DNA of 64,000 bases from JAKZVK01 sp965248255 (GTDB lineage Bacteria > Acidobacteriota > Terriglobia > Bryobacterales > UBA6623), in the NCBI GenBank assembly GCA_965248255.1, contig CBDFIW010000001.1, positions 558,001 to 622,000 on the forward strand, given 5' to 3'. Numbering within the stretch: the stretch's first letter is position 1; each line of letters begins with the position of its first letter. Positions 25,197 to 34,450 of the stretch are shown here, piece by piece. The notes under the pieces were generated by a model. The model was given only the letters and a program-made list of their open reading frames with translations, was not told the DNA's origin and did not search any database. A program made the position numbers and the translations under genes.

Positions 25197-26207
25197 CTAC
25201 TCCCCGACCTCCCCAACGTACTGCACCTCTTCTTCGACGTCGAAGCCGAAACGGTCGCGGATGCGCCCCTTCAGCTCATCAATCAGCGACTTCACCTCGG
25301 CGGCTGTACCGCCGCCGGCGTTGTAGATCAGGTTGGCGTGATAGGAAGCGATCTCGATCCCCCCGCACCGCATGCCCTTGGCACCGACCTGTTCGAGAAA
25401 GTAAGCCGAGGCGACCTTGCCTTCGCGGACGACCCGCTGGGGGACCTGTGCGGCGGCCTCGGTGGGTAGGTCTCTTAAGTGGAGGTTCTTGAAGATGCTT
25501 CCCGCGCAATGCATCGTGGGAGGGAATTTCTCGTCTCGGATGGCCGCGATCTCGTCGGCCTTCTCGCGCAACTCACCGCGGTCGGCCGGTTCGAGCGCCA
25601 GGCCACAGCGGAAGACTATCCACTCTTTGTGTCGCTTGAAGGTGCTCTCCCGATAGTCGAACTCACAACTGGGGTTGTCGAGATCCAGCACTTGTTGACC
25701 GTCGAAGAACCGAACCCACTCGACGCGCTCGGACATAGAATGTCCGTAAGCGCCGGCATTGCCGTAGATAGCGGCTCCAACCGATCCCGGAATACGAGTA
25801 AGCGTCTCAAGCCCGCGAAGGCCCGCGTCAATCGCAAAGTCAACCAGCGACTGCAGCGAGGCCCCCGAGTCGGCGGTGATGTTGTCACCGTCGGGTTCAA
25901 GGCTCCGGGCCGTGTAACGCAGAACCAGTCCCCGAAAGCCCGCGTCGGAAACGATGACGTTGCTGCCGTCGCCGAGAACGTAGACGGGAAAGTCGCATCC
26001 GCGGCACAACCCGATGGCCGAGGCAAATGATTCCGGGCTCTCGGTTTCGGCGAACAGGTCGGCCGGGCCGCCAATGGCGAAGCGGGTGTGTTGGCTTAAC
26101 TCGACATCGGTTTGGAGCGAGACGCCGGGTAACGCCCGCAGGCACGCCTGGAAAGCCTCCGCAGGCGATGGCGTGGAAGACCGTTGTGCTCGTACTGGGA
26201 CTTGCAT
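25197..26207 (-). CDS. murB: UDP-N-acetylenolpyruvoylglucosamine reductase
   Basis: 336 residues. MurB reduces the enolpyruvyl group with NADPH and FAD to give UDP-MurNAc for peptidoglycan. FAD-binding VLGDGSNVIVSDAGFRGLVL (near 98) and the GIPGSVG-type RIPGSVGAAIYGNAGAYG block, then ESTFKRHKEWIVF, GSIFKN and YHANLIYNAGGGTAAEV near the C-terminus identify it. The Tyr/Ser/Glu catalytic positions appear present. It stands alone rather than in a mur/fts cluster, divergent from the FAH gene at 26506. The start ATG lacks a strong ribosome site. Confidence 0.95.
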   Translation of the reverse strand: MQVPVRAQRSSTPSPAEAFQACLRALPGVSLQTDVELSQHTRFAIGGPADLFAETESPESFASAIGLCRGCDFPVYVLGDGSNVIVSDAGFRGLVLRYTARSLEPDGDNITADSGASLQSLVDFAIDAGLRGLETLTRIPGSVGAAIYGNAGAYGHSMSERVEWVRFFDGQQVLDLDNPSCEFDYRESTFKRHKEWIVFRCGLALEPADRGELREKADEIAAIRDEKFPPTMHCAGSIFKNLHLRDLPTEAAAQVPQRVVREGKVASAYFLEQVGAKGMRCGGIEIASYHANLIYNAGGGTAAEVKSLIDELKGRIRDRFGFDVEEEVQYVGEVGE

Positions 26208-26505
26208 CGGACGCCGCTTTTCGACGCTTTCTCATTGTAGGACGGGCCGAACAAGAATCCGGCATAATCGTCGGTGGTCACGGCCACCGAGCCGCGCTGT
26301 CAGATCGCCATGAAAGACCGGCCCCCGACGCCAAACAGCACTGCCTGGGTAAGTGCTTTGCTTCAGAAGCTGCCCACGATTGAAACCACGGAGCTTGTGG
26401 CGCGGACGCCGGTCCTGCCCGCCGGAGGCGCGCGCCACGCCTAATCCGGCGCTCCTCATTAGCACTCGAACTTCTGGAAGCTCGCGTTAGTCACGGACAA
26501 GAACC

Positions 26506-27384
26506 ATGAAACTGTGCACTTTCGAGTATCAGGGCCGTACGGAGGCGGGCATCGTACTGGGAGAGAAGGTCCTGCCCGTCTCTGAAGTGAACGCTCGGGC
26601 GGGTACAAAACTGCCTCTCGAGCTTCTCGCCCTCATTCAAGCCGAAGCCGTCGACGAGTTGAAGGAAGCCTCGTCCGGCTTGAACCCTAACCTTCCACTT
26701 AGCGAGGCTCACCTCGCGCTTCCCTATCCCTGCCCACCGAAGATTTGGTGCATCGGCCTCAACTACAAGTCACACGCCGAGGACCTCGATGAGGTTCAAC
26801 CCGAGGAACCGGGCAGCTTCATGAAGCCGAGTTCATCGATCTTCGAGCCCGGCGGCGCCATAGAGCTACCGCCCGAGGACATCTCGAGCGACGTAGACGC
26901 GGAGGGGGAACTGGGTTTGGTGTTCGGCACACGATGCCGGGACGTGCCGCTTGAGCTGTGGAGCGAGGTCCTGGTCGGCTACACCACGACGCTCGACATG
27001 ACGGCCCTCGACGTCCTGCGGCGCAACACCCGCTATCTCCAACGTTCCAAGAGCTTCGATACGTTCTTCAGCTTCGGCCCGGTGATCGTGACAAGAGACG
27101 AGATCGACGACGTCAATGATCTCGAGGTTGTCACCATGCACAACGGCGAAGTCTTCTCGCGGGACTATGTGCGCAACATGCGCCACCGGCCCGACTCGCT
27201 GGTCGCCCTCCATACGAAGGTCATGACCTTCGAACCCGGCGACCTCCTCTCGACCGGTTGTCCGAAAGGCGCGCGCATCCAACCCGGCGACCATGTCGAA
27301 GCACGGATCGAAGGGGTAGGCCGCCTCCCGGCAACCGTAACAAAAAGGGAACGGACCCCGTGGAGCGGCCCGCCACGATCCTAA
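26506..27384 (+). CDS. Cytosolic fumarylacetoacetate hydrolase-family protein
   Basis: 292 residues, no signal peptide. An N-terminal FAA_hydrolase_N-type region (MKLCTFEYQGRTEAGIVLGE) precedes the catalytic core: WCIGLNYKSHAEDL, GSFMKPSSSIFEPGG, DVDAEGELGLVFGT (metal ligands), GYTTTLDMTALDVLRR, and FEPGDLLSTGCPKGA. Relatives are 2-keto-4-pentenoate hydratases/acylpyruvases. It is more distant from the tandem Tat-exported pair at 10.5-12.3 kb than those are from each other, and is the third member of the superfamily in this window. No pathway partner adjoins it. Confidence 0.9.
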   Translation: MKLCTFEYQGRTEAGIVLGEKVLPVSEVNARAGTKLPLELLALIQAEAVDELKEASSGLNPNLPLSEAHLALPYPCPPKIWCIGLNYKSHAEDLDEVQPEEPGSFMKPSSSIFEPGGAIELPPEDISSDVDAEGELGLVFGTRCRDVPLELWSEVLVGYTTTLDMTALDVLRRNTRYLQRSKSFDTFFSFGPVIVTRDEIDDVNDLEVVTMHNGEVFSRDYVRNMRHRPDSLVALHTKVMTFEPGDLLSTGCPKGARIQPGDHVEARIEGVGRLPATVTKRERTPWSGPPRS

Positions 27385-27486
27385 CCCGCTTATCACAACC
27401 ACCGGAAGGGGCGGGCCTCCGCGCGGCAACTGAACGTACCGGCACACGGCACGCTTGCCGCCTGGGGTCCTCGACGTATACGCCTG

Positions 27487-28254
27487 CTATCGCTTCTTCT
27501 TCCCCTTGCTTCCCTTCTTCTTGTCCTTTTCCTCTATGGGCGCCGGCTTGAACACGATGTCGATGTAGGTGATAACTTCGACCGGCACGTCGTTGAGCAA
27601 GGTTGGCCGATAGGTCCATTGTTCCGTGGCAGTCACAGCGCTCTCTATCAAGAGCGGGTGCCCGTCGAGCACGCGCATCTCCCGTATCAATCCTTGACTC
27701 GTGATCGTCGCCTCCAACCGCACCGTGCCGCCGATCCCCTCTTCGGCCGCCTCCGGCGGGTACAGGGGCATTACGCGATTCAGTACCTTCGCGGCCTGGA
27801 TGCTCCCCCCGACACGGATAGGCGAGGGCGGCGGAACAACCGATCGGCCGGTCCCAACGACCGCGCCCGGAACACCGCCCGGTGCACCGCCGGCGAGCCC
27901 CGTCACATTCGGGGCTTGGATCCGCCCGAGACCCAGGTCCTCAGCCGGTTCAGCAACCAGAGCGACCTCATCGGGAATCGCTGACGGCGCACGCGGTACT
28001 GGCTGGAAGCGCTTCGGGGCCCGCGGAACGACCCGTGCCTCCACGGGCTCGGGTCGAGGAGCTGGTGGCGGAGGAGGAGGGGGCGCCAGCAGTACGGCGT
28101 TCCGCACCCACTCGTCGAGCGGTAGCTGATACGTGTACACCAGCGGCGCCAACGCCATCAAGCCTAGGCACGCGCACTGCCCCACGAACGATGCGACCAC
28201 GGTCCATGGCTTGATCCGGGCGCCACCCTCGTTGACAAAGCTCTGATCGAACAT
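27487..28254 (-). CDS. TonB-family energy transducer protein
   Basis: 255 residues from ATG 28254. One membrane helix (TVVASFVGQCACLGLMALAPLVY, about 16-38) is followed by a proline run (APPPPPPPAPRPEPVEARV), a Gly-rich spacer and a C-terminal TonB domain (MPLYPPEAAEEGIGGTVRLEATI...GHPLLIESAVTATEQWTYRP). TonB proteins couple the proton-motive force to outer-membrane receptors; the Oar-like receptor at 38.4 kb is a possible client. A Lys-rich tail (KDKKKGSKGKKKR) ends the protein, which is unusual after a TonB domain. ExbB/ExbD are not adjacent. Divergent from cpaF. Confidence 0.9.
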   Translation of the reverse strand: MFDQSFVNEGGARIKPWTVVASFVGQCACLGLMALAPLVYTYQLPLDEWVRNAVLLAPPPPPPPAPRPEPVEARVVPRAPKRFQPVPRAPSAIPDEVALVAEPAEDLGLGRIQAPNVTGLAGGAPGGVPGAVVGTGRSVVPPPSPIRVGGSIQAAKVLNRVMPLYPPEAAEEGIGGTVRLEATITSQGLIREMRVLDGHPLLIESAVTATEQWTYRPTLLNDVPVEVITYIDIVFKPAPIEEKDKKKGSKGKKKR

Positions 28255-28494
28255 CGTCAACGCCTGCCTACCTCCTACAGTACCGCCACTGCGGATCAAG
28301 TCGGGATCTGCCTCGCCCACCGAAAACGACCAAATAAGCCCATTCTCACCCAACTGATTTCAAATCAGCACCTTGGAGGACACTTCCCGGAGCGGCCCGC
28401 TTTGCAGGCCTTGCCGCCCACCGCTTCCACCGAAGTCTCATCTTTGGTCAGCCCGAGTCGATATGAAGTTCGGAGACGCGAGTCTGGACCGATT

Positions 28495-29859
28495 ATGACT
28501 GCCACCGATACACAAGCACGCGGCGTGGTCCGCTGGGAGGAATTCCAGAACGGCCCGTCAGCCACATCCAAGAGGCTCCTTGGCCAGGAGTATCAGGACC
28601 TTAAGTTCACGCTGCACCGTAAGCTGCTCGACAAGATCAACCTCGATGCGTTGGCCTCGATCGAGACTCAGCGGCTGCGCAACGAGGTGCGCACCGCTCT
28701 CACGGCGCTCATGGACAATGAGCAAACCCTGCTCAGCGCTGTAGAGCGAAACCAGATCATCTCCGAGGTCTTGGATGAGGTTTTTGGGCTCGGACCGCTC
28801 GAGCCACTGCTGCAGGACTCCTCGGTGAGCGACATTCTTGTTAACACCCACAGCCAGGTCTATGTGGAGCGTAACGGCCGCCTGGAACTGACCGCCGTCA
28901 CCTTCAAGGACGACGGTCACCTGCTACGCATCATCGACAAAATCGTCTCCCAGGTCGGACGCCGCATCGACGAGTCGTCACCCATGGTCGACGCCCGGCT
29001 GCCTGACGGTTCCCGCGTGAACGCCATCATTCCCCCGTTGGCGGTGGACGGTCCGCTGGTCTCGATCCGCCGCTTTGGAACCGACAAACTGCTCCCGCCC
29101 GACCTCGTCGAGAAGCAATCGATGACTGAAGGGATGATCCAACTGCTGGCCGCTGCCGTCAAGAGCCGGTTGAACATCGTCGTGTCCGGCGGCACCGGCT
29201 CCGGCAAGACGACCCTGCTCAACGCGCTCTCGGCCTTCATTGCGCCGACCGAACGTGTGGTCACCATTGAGGACGCGGCCGAATTGCAGCTCAAACAGCC
29301 TCATTTGGCTCGCCTTGAAACCCGTCCGGCCAACATGGAGGGCTCCGGCACCATCCGCCAGCGGGAGCTGCTGATCAACGCCCTGCGGATGCGGCCGGAC
29401 CGCATCATCATCGGGGAGTGCCGTTCAGAGGAGGCGCTCGACATGCTCCAGGCGATGAACACGGGTCACGATGGCTCCATGACCACGGTCCACGCCAACT
29501 CGCCCCGAGACGTCATCTCTCGTCTGGAAGTGATGGTGACGATGGCGAACTCCAATCTCACTCTGACGTCGATCCGCCAGCAAATCTCGTCGGCCGTCGA
29601 CCTGATCGTCCAGACGGCGCGGCTGGGGGACGGCTCCCGGCGGGTGCTCTCAATCAGCGAGGTCGGCAGTATGGAGGGCGACGTGGTCACACTGCAGGAT
29701 CTGTTTGTGTTCGAGAAGTCCGGCATCTCATCCGACGGGCGCGTCCAGGGCCGCTTTGCAGCTACCGGCATCCGGCCGAAGATCCACGAGAAGTTTCTTG
29801 CCGCCGGCATTCACCTACCGGCCGAGCTGTTCGATTCGGTTGTCGAGGTTACGCCATGA
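28495..29859 (+). CDS. cpaF: CpaF/TadA-family secretion ATPase
   Basis: 454 residues. This hexameric ATPase powers Flp/Tad pilus assembly. Walker A SGGTGSGKTTLLNAL (near 228), Walker B-type RPDRIIIGECRSEEALD, the His box MTTVHANSPRDVISRLE and the N-terminal GPLEPLLQDSSVSDILVN are family signatures. Start ATG 28495 is chosen over the upstream 28402 codon, whose extra 31 residues look noncoding. First gene of cpaF-tadB-tadC; the gap to tadB is 52 bp. No pilin, prepilin peptidase, CpaB or secretin gene is in the window. Confidence 0.95.
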   Translation: MTATDTQARGVVRWEEFQNGPSATSKRLLGQEYQDLKFTLHRKLLDKINLDALASIETQRLRNEVRTALTALMDNEQTLLSAVERNQIISEVLDEVFGLGPLEPLLQDSSVSDILVNTHSQVYVERNGRLELTAVTFKDDGHLLRIIDKIVSQVGRRIDESSPMVDARLPDGSRVNAIIPPLAVDGPLVSIRRFGTDKLLPPDLVEKQSMTEGMIQLLAAAVKSRLNIVVSGGTGSGKTTLLNALSAFIAPTERVVTIEDAAELQLKQPHLARLETRPANMEGSGTIRQRELLINALRMRPDRIIIGECRSEEALDMLQAMNTGHDGSMTTVHANSPRDVISRLEVMVTMANSNLTLTSIRQQISSAVDLIVQTARLGDGSRRVLSISEVGSMEGDVVTLQDLFVFEKSGISSDGRVQGRFAATGIRPKIHEKFLAAGIHLPAELFDSVVEVTP

Positions 29860-29911
29860 AGAACCGGGTGGCGGCTCTGGCAAGCGGTCCGGCGCTGCAG
29901 GAGAACCGGCC

Positions 29912-30880
29912 ATGGCAATGACGGCGGTTTTGTTCGCCGTGGTGATGACGCTGATGGCGGGGACGTATCTGTTTGTTCAGAAGTCGTTCGACAGCCGGGA
30001 CGCTGCTAAGGTGCGGCACCGCCTGTCCGGACAGACCGATCCCGTAAAAACCAACATCACCGAAACTCCCCTGTTCGTTACAGACGGAGGCAAAGGGAAA
30101 GATCTGTTCGCGCGGCTTCTCGAGAAGCTCAGTTTCGACAAGAAGGTCGAGAATCTGATCGAACAAGCCGGTGTGCGGTGGGCGCCCGGTCAGGTGTGCA
30201 TCATCGCCCTGCTGCTCGGCCTCGGCGCCTTCAACGCCATCTGGTATTTGGCGCCCGCGCTGAAGCCCGTGGCCTTCGCCGCGGCGCCCTTGGCCGCCTC
30301 AGCGCCGTTTCTCCTGCTGCGCCGGATGCGCACCAAACGAATCTTTAAGTTCGAGTCCCAGTTCCCCGACGCGCTCCAATTCATCGCGCGGGCGATGCGC
30401 GCCGGTCACGCCTTCTCGGTCTCTCTAGAGATGCTGCACAAAGAGTTTTCCGAGCCGTTGGGCGACGAGTTCCGGCGCACTTTTGAGGAGCAGAACCTGG
30501 GGCTCCCCGTCGACGTGACGCTGCAGAGGCTCTCGGACCGAATCCCTCTGATGGACGTGCATTTCTTTGTCGCCGCCGTGCTGCTTCAGAAACGTACCGG
30601 CGGGAATCTGGCGGAGATTCTCGAGAAGCTCTCAGCGCTCATCCGCGAGCGCTTCAAGCTGCGAGGACAGATCCGCACGATCAGTGCCCACGGCCGGCTA
30701 TCGAGCCTTGTCTTGACGGCGATTCCCACGGTGGTGGCGCTGCTGATGTACTTCGTCAACCGTGAGCACATACTTTTTTTCATCGATGAGGACGCCGGCC
30801 AGTGGATGGCCGGTTTAGCGATGGGTTTCCAGGCAATGGGCTACTTCATCATGCGGCAGATCGTGAAGATCGAGGTCTAA
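29912..30880 (+). CDS. tadB: TadB-like type II/IV secretion system inner-membrane protein
   Basis: 322 residues. ATG 29912 has AGGAGAA eight bases upstream; the open frame extends to 29705 but overlaps cpaF. Membrane segments at the N-terminus (TAVLFAVVMTLMAGTYLFV), near 95-130 and at the C-terminus bracket a T2SSF domain (FESQFPDALQFIARAMRAGHAFSVSLEML...LPVDVTLQRLSDRIPLMDV), the TadB pattern. TadB and TadC form the platform on which CpaF works. Confidence 0.92.
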   Translation: MAMTAVLFAVVMTLMAGTYLFVQKSFDSRDAAKVRHRLSGQTDPVKTNITETPLFVTDGGKGKDLFARLLEKLSFDKKVENLIEQAGVRWAPGQVCIIALLLGLGAFNAIWYLAPALKPVAFAAAPLAASAPFLLLRRMRTKRIFKFESQFPDALQFIARAMRAGHAFSVSLEMLHKEFSEPLGDEFRRTFEEQNLGLPVDVTLQRLSDRIPLMDVHFFVAAVLLQKRTGGNLAEILEKLSALIRERFKLRGQIRTISAHGRLSSLVLTAIPTVVALLMYFVNREHILFFIDEDAGQWMAGLAMGFQAMGYFIMRQIVKIEV

Positions 30881-30904
30881 CGCAGCGAAACGAATGGCGC
30901 CGCT

Positions 30905-31822
30905 ATGGTAATTACTTTCTCGATCCTGCTGTTTGTGATGATCACCGGGATGCTCTACTTCCTGGGGGTGAAGTTCTGGATTAGCCCCCGGACCACCGTC
31001 GACCGCATTCTCGAAGGCAGAGCCGGCACCGATCGTCCGGCACCGCACCCGAGCCTCGCGATCCACGACATTCTCGAGAAGCTCGGCAATCTGGTACCGG
31101 CGTCGCCGGCGGATCTGTCGTCCGCTCGCCAAAGGCTCTACAACGCGGGCTTTCGGTCGCCGGGCGCGTTCAAGATCTTCTACGGCATCAAAGCGCTGGC
31201 GACGGTCGCGCTTCCCATGATGGTTTGGCTGGCCAGCGTACGTCTCGGGGTAGGCGGCGACAGCCGGATGTTGTTGGTCGTGGCCGCGGCCGGGTGCGGG
31301 TTTATCCTGCCCAACGAGGTGCTGGGATTGCTGATCAAGCGGCGCAAGAAGAGAATTACCCGGGCCCTGCCCAATGCCCTCGACCTGCTGATCGTGTGCG
31401 TCGAGTCGGGGTTGGGGCTCGACCAGGCCATCGTTCAGGTGAGCCGAGAGATGCAGAAATCGTACTCGGATCTGAGCAGCGAGTTCGCCATCACCAACTT
31501 GGAAATGCGTCACGGAAAGCGGCGCTCGGAAGCACTGAAGAACCTGGGCGAGCGCAGCGGCGTCGAGGATATGAAGAAGCTTTGCAGCACACTAGTACAG
31601 GCCGACCGCTTTGGAACGAGCATCTCGCAGACCCTGCGCACCCACGCCGACTTCATGCGCGTCACGGCCCGGCAGCGGGCGGAAGAGAAAGCCGCCAAGC
31701 TGGCCATCAAGCTCGTCTTTCCGATCTTCTTCTGTATTCTGCCGTCCCTCTTTGTCGTAACCGTCGGACCGGTCATCTTCCGAATCATGAACGTCCTGAT
31801 CCCGATGATGGAGGGCACCTAG
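30905..31822 (+). CDS. tadC: TadC-like type II/IV secretion system inner-membrane protein
   Basis: 305 residues, 24 bp after tadB. It has an N-terminal helix (TFSILLFVMITGMLYFLG), paired central helices, a T2SSF domain (RALPNALDLLIVCVESGLGLDQAIVQV...FGTSISQTLRTHADFMR) and a C-terminal hydrophobic segment (IKLVFPIFFCILPSLFVVTVGPVIFRI), the TadC layout. Its length and order after tadB support the assignment. The AUG lacks a strong ribosome site, consistent with translational coupling. Confidence 0.92.
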   Translation: MVITFSILLFVMITGMLYFLGVKFWISPRTTVDRILEGRAGTDRPAPHPSLAIHDILEKLGNLVPASPADLSSARQRLYNAGFRSPGAFKIFYGIKALATVALPMMVWLASVRLGVGGDSRMLLVVAAAGCGFILPNEVLGLLIKRRKKRITRALPNALDLLIVCVESGLGLDQAIVQVSREMQKSYSDLSSEFAITNLEMRHGKRRSEALKNLGERSGVEDMKKLCSTLVQADRFGTSISQTLRTHADFMRVTARQRAEEKAAKLAIKLVFPIFFCILPSLFVVTVGPVIFRIMNVLIPMMEGT

Positions 31823-31846
31823 CACCGAACTCCCAAGGAGACCGCC

Positions 31847-31942
31847 ATGGACCCCTCAGCCATTCGAATGATTTGTGGTGTGCTGGCAGTAATTCTGGTG
31901 GCGCTGATCGTCATGCGCCGGAGGAATAGCGCACCACAGTGA
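31847..31942 (+). CDS. 31-residue single-span membrane peptide after tadC
   Basis: Short ORF with a near-ideal ribosome site: AAGGAG at 31835-31840, six bases before ATG. The product is MDPSAIRMICGVLAVILVAL then IVMRRRNSAPQ: one hydrophobic helix followed by RRR, so N-out/C-in topology is likely. It begins 24 bp after tadC, fitting the operon. Its strong translation signal argues for a real gene. Function unknown; a small subunit or regulator of the Tad platform, or an unrelated membrane micropeptide, are both possible. It has no resemblance to a Flp pilin (no prepilin cleavage motif). Confidence 0.6.
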   Translation: MDPSAIRMICGVLAVILVALIVMRRRNSAPQ

Positions 31943-31973
31943 CCGCGTCGCTTACGCGATCCATAATGGAGAG

Positions 31974-32381
31974 ATGGTACTGACCGTCTCCACGCGTGGG
32001 TTCAACGATATCGTCGATATTAGCGGCGACGTGCGCCGCGTGTGCGAGTCCAGTGAGGTGGCCGAGGGTGTGGCGCATCTGTTCGTCGTCGGTTCGACTG
32101 CGGCTCTGTCGACGATTGAGTACGAGCCCGGCGCTGTGGAGGATCTCAAGGAGGCACTCGAACGGATTGCTCCCCTCAACGCCGACTATCGGCACAACGA
32201 AGCCTGGCACGACGGCAACGGGTATGCACACGTTCGCGCCGCGCTGATGAAGCCGTCTCTCTCGGTCGCGATTGTCGGTGGCCGGCTGGCGCTGGGGACC
32301 TGGCAGCAGATCATCCTGATGGACTTCGACAACCGCCCCCGCGAGCGGACCATTCACGTCCAAATCACGGCGTCGGTCTGA
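31974..32381 (+). CDS. yjbQ: Secondary thiamine-phosphate synthase/UPF0047 family protein
   Basis: 135 residues, the whole UPF0047 fold. Family hallmarks are GVAHLFVVGSTAALSTIEYEPG, HNEAWHDGNGYAHVRAALM (His/Asp ligands) and LGTWQQIILMDFDNRPRERTI at the C-terminus. E. coli YjbQ was shown to have weak thiamine phosphate synthase activity; the physiological role is still unclear. GGAGAG directly precedes the ATG. It follows the Tad genes by 31 bp from the micro-ORF, though a functional link is not implied. Confidence 0.93.
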   Translation: MVLTVSTRGFNDIVDISGDVRRVCESSEVAEGVAHLFVVGSTAALSTIEYEPGAVEDLKEALERIAPLNADYRHNEAWHDGNGYAHVRAALMKPSLSVAIVGGRLALGTWQQIILMDFDNRPRERTIHVQITASV

Positions 32382-32402
32382 AAGGCACCGCCGCAAAGCG
32401 GG

Positions 32403-33116
32403 TCATTGGCCGTGTTGCGTGTCGCTACCCGAGGATCCACCAGCCAAGCCGCCCGCCCGTACGAAGGCGTCAAGATCGGCGGCCAGCTTGTCGATGCTCA
32501 TGCGCATGGCGGTACTCATCTGTGTCACGACGCTCCGCACTTCCGCCACCTGAACGGGCTGTGAGTTCTCGCTCACGCCCTGCCACACCGTTTCGCGTGT
32601 AGAAAGCTCCAGCAGATCGAGCGCCAGCCTGGCCCGGACCGTCACTTGTCCGCCGTAGTCTACCTCTTCCAGGCGCTCGATACGGCCACGGATCAGGTAG
32701 TCGGCTTGCGTGCGGCCGTCAAAGGCTACGACGCGGCTGAAGGTGCCCCGCCGGCGCAGTTGGCCGTGAAAGGAACTCGTTACGGTTGTCCGAGGATCTT
32801 CCGCCCAGCGGTGGTACTCGTAAAAGCCGACTTCCTCGGGCCATGGGCGATACACGATGCGGTCCTGCGTGAGCATCTCGGACGCTTTGAATGGCATGAT
32901 AAGGGCCGTCGCCGGGCTCGGCGTACCGCCGGAGGCCACCGGTTCCGGGAGATGCAACTGATAGTAGAACGTCGGCGGGATCTTGCCCCCGCAAGTCGCG
33001 AGGAATGTGAGGAGTAGCAGTATCGGCGCGGCCCAAACGCCTCTCGATTTTCCAGCACGGCCTGGATTCTGCCCAGTCCCCATCGGGCGGGCGCCGCTAG
33101 CGTTGCTTTGCTTCAT
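32403..33116 (-). CDS. ABC-type transport auxiliary lipoprotein (PqiC/LptE-like family)
   Basis: 237 residues from ATG 33116. A basic stretch and a hydrophobic helix (GVWAAPILLLLTFLATCGG) end in a lipobox-like ATC, so the mature protein is probably lipidated. The body matches ABC_trans_aux/DUF330: ALIMPFKASEMLTQDRIVYRPWPEEVGFYEYHRWAEDP, and RIERLEEVDYGGQVTVRARLALDLLELSTRETVWQG. Such lipoproteins partner MlaD/PqiB-type MCE lipid transport proteins. None is adjacent. A later ATG at 33083 is an alternative start; the in-frame extension to 33263 overlaps the divergent gene and is less likely. Confidence 0.82.
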   Translation of the reverse strand: MKQSNASGARPMGTGQNPGRAGKSRGVWAAPILLLLTFLATCGGKIPPTFYYQLHLPEPVASGGTPSPATALIMPFKASEMLTQDRIVYRPWPEEVGFYEYHRWAEDPRTTVTSSFHGQLRRRGTFSRVVAFDGRTQADYLIRGRIERLEEVDYGGQVTVRARLALDLLELSTRETVWQGVSENSQPVQVAEVRSVVTQMSTAMRMSIDKLAADLDAFVRAGGLAGGSSGSDTQHGQ

Positions 33117-33281
33117 CAGGTGGAGTAATCTTGCACGTATTATGACCAATGTAGTCCTGAACTGCCATAGCTGCGGTGAGCAGTTCCCACTGAACCCCGG
33201 CGATAAGATCGCTCGAGCGGACACGTGTAACTCGTGCGGCCTGCACATGCACTGCTGCCGCAATTGCCGTCACTTCGACCC

Positions 33282-34450
33282 TAGTGTAGTGCGTCAAGCA
33301 GATTGCACCTTATGCAGGGCGGCACGTCCGCGCTTGACTTTCTCGAGGATGTCGGAGGCGGTCGCGGTCCAGATGAAGGGCGTGGGATGCCCGTTGTGCT
33401 GGGCGATGTAGTCGTCAATGGCGGCGACGAGCTCGTCCACGCTGCGAAACACGCCGCGGCGCAGGCGCTTGACGGTGAGATCGCGAAAGAATCGCTCGAC
33501 CATGTTCAGCCACGACGCCGAGGTCGGGGTGAAATGAATGTGGAAGCGCGGGTGACGATCGAGCCAACGCTTCACAGCGGCATGCTTGTGGGTGGCATAG
33601 TTGTCCACGATGAGATGAAGCTGTTTGTCCTTGGGAGTGCGGCGGTCAATTAAGCGCAGGAAGCGCAGCCATTCCTGGTGGCTGTGTCGGGGCATGCACT
33701 CGGCGATCACGCTGCCGTCAAGGCTGTTGAGCGCCGCAAACAGGGTGGTCGTGCCGTTGCGCTTGTAATCGTGGGTCATCGTTTGGCCGCGTCCCTTTTT
33801 GAGCGGCAGGCCGGGCTGGGTGCGATCGAGGGCTTGGATTTGGGACTTCTCATCGAGCGAGAGAACCAGAGCATGCTCAGGCGGATTGAGATAGAGTCCG
33901 ACGATGTCGTCGAGTTTCTCGGCGAAACGCGGGTCATTGCTGAGCTTGAGGGTCTTGACGCGGTGGGGCTTGAGGCCATGGGCGCGCCAAATCCGTCCCA
34001 CGGTGGAAGCGCTGACGCCGGGCCGCGGCGGCCATGGTGCGGCGGCTCCAGTGGGTGGCGTTGGACGGTTTCTCGCGGGTGGTCTTGTGGATGATCTGCT
34101 GTACTTTCTGCTTCGAGACGGCAGGTTTACGACCGGGCCGTGGGGCGTCTTTTGCAATGCCGGCGATGCTGCTTTCGAGAAAGCGCGTGCGCCAGCGGGC
34201 CACCAACTGCCGCGAGACACCGAGCTGTGCGGCGATCTGCTTATTCTCGAGACCGTCGGCGGCCAGCAGGACAATCCTGGCTCGCAGGGCGAGACGAACG
34301 GCGACTTGGCGGCCGCGCGCGTAGCGGTCCAACTGCTTGCATTGCGCTGTGTTCAAAGTTACTGGTTGTGCTCTTCGCATCCCATGCCTCCTGTTAATAG
34401 AGACGATGGGAAGCCAATATAAGTTACATTATTTATGGTGCACTACACTA
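33282..34450 (-). mobile_element. IS630-type element, copy 1 (defective), with TA target duplication
   Basis: Element body 33284-34448 (1165 bp) lies between TA dinucleotides at 33282-33283 and 34449-34450. Its ends are inverted repeats GTGTAGTGC with CA conserved three bases further in. It is nearly identical to the element at 61450-62613 in opposite orientation, differing in length by one base. The target is a zinc-ribbon gene, which is restored exactly on removal, so the insertion is recent. Confidence 0.93.
33294..34380 (-). pseudogene. IS630-type transposase, frameshifted copy
   Basis: From ATG 34380 the product matches the intact copy (MRRAQPVTLNTAQCKQLDRY..., HTH GLENKQIAAQLGVSRQLVA) up to SRRTMAAAA, then shifts frame. 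The remaining catalytic part continues in another frame as GVSASTVGRIWRAHGLKPHRV... to VQSA. The cause is one extra base: GGG at 34020-34022 where the intact copy has GG. Apart from this and a Phe-to-Leu change (KTFKLSN to KTLKLSN) I saw no coding difference between the copies. It cannot make a full transposase without frameshifting. Confidence 0.92.

Noticed and set aside
28254..31942. Complete Tad pilus locus
   Set aside because: Only the ATPase and platform genes are present; no pilin, secretin, CpaB or prepilin peptidase.
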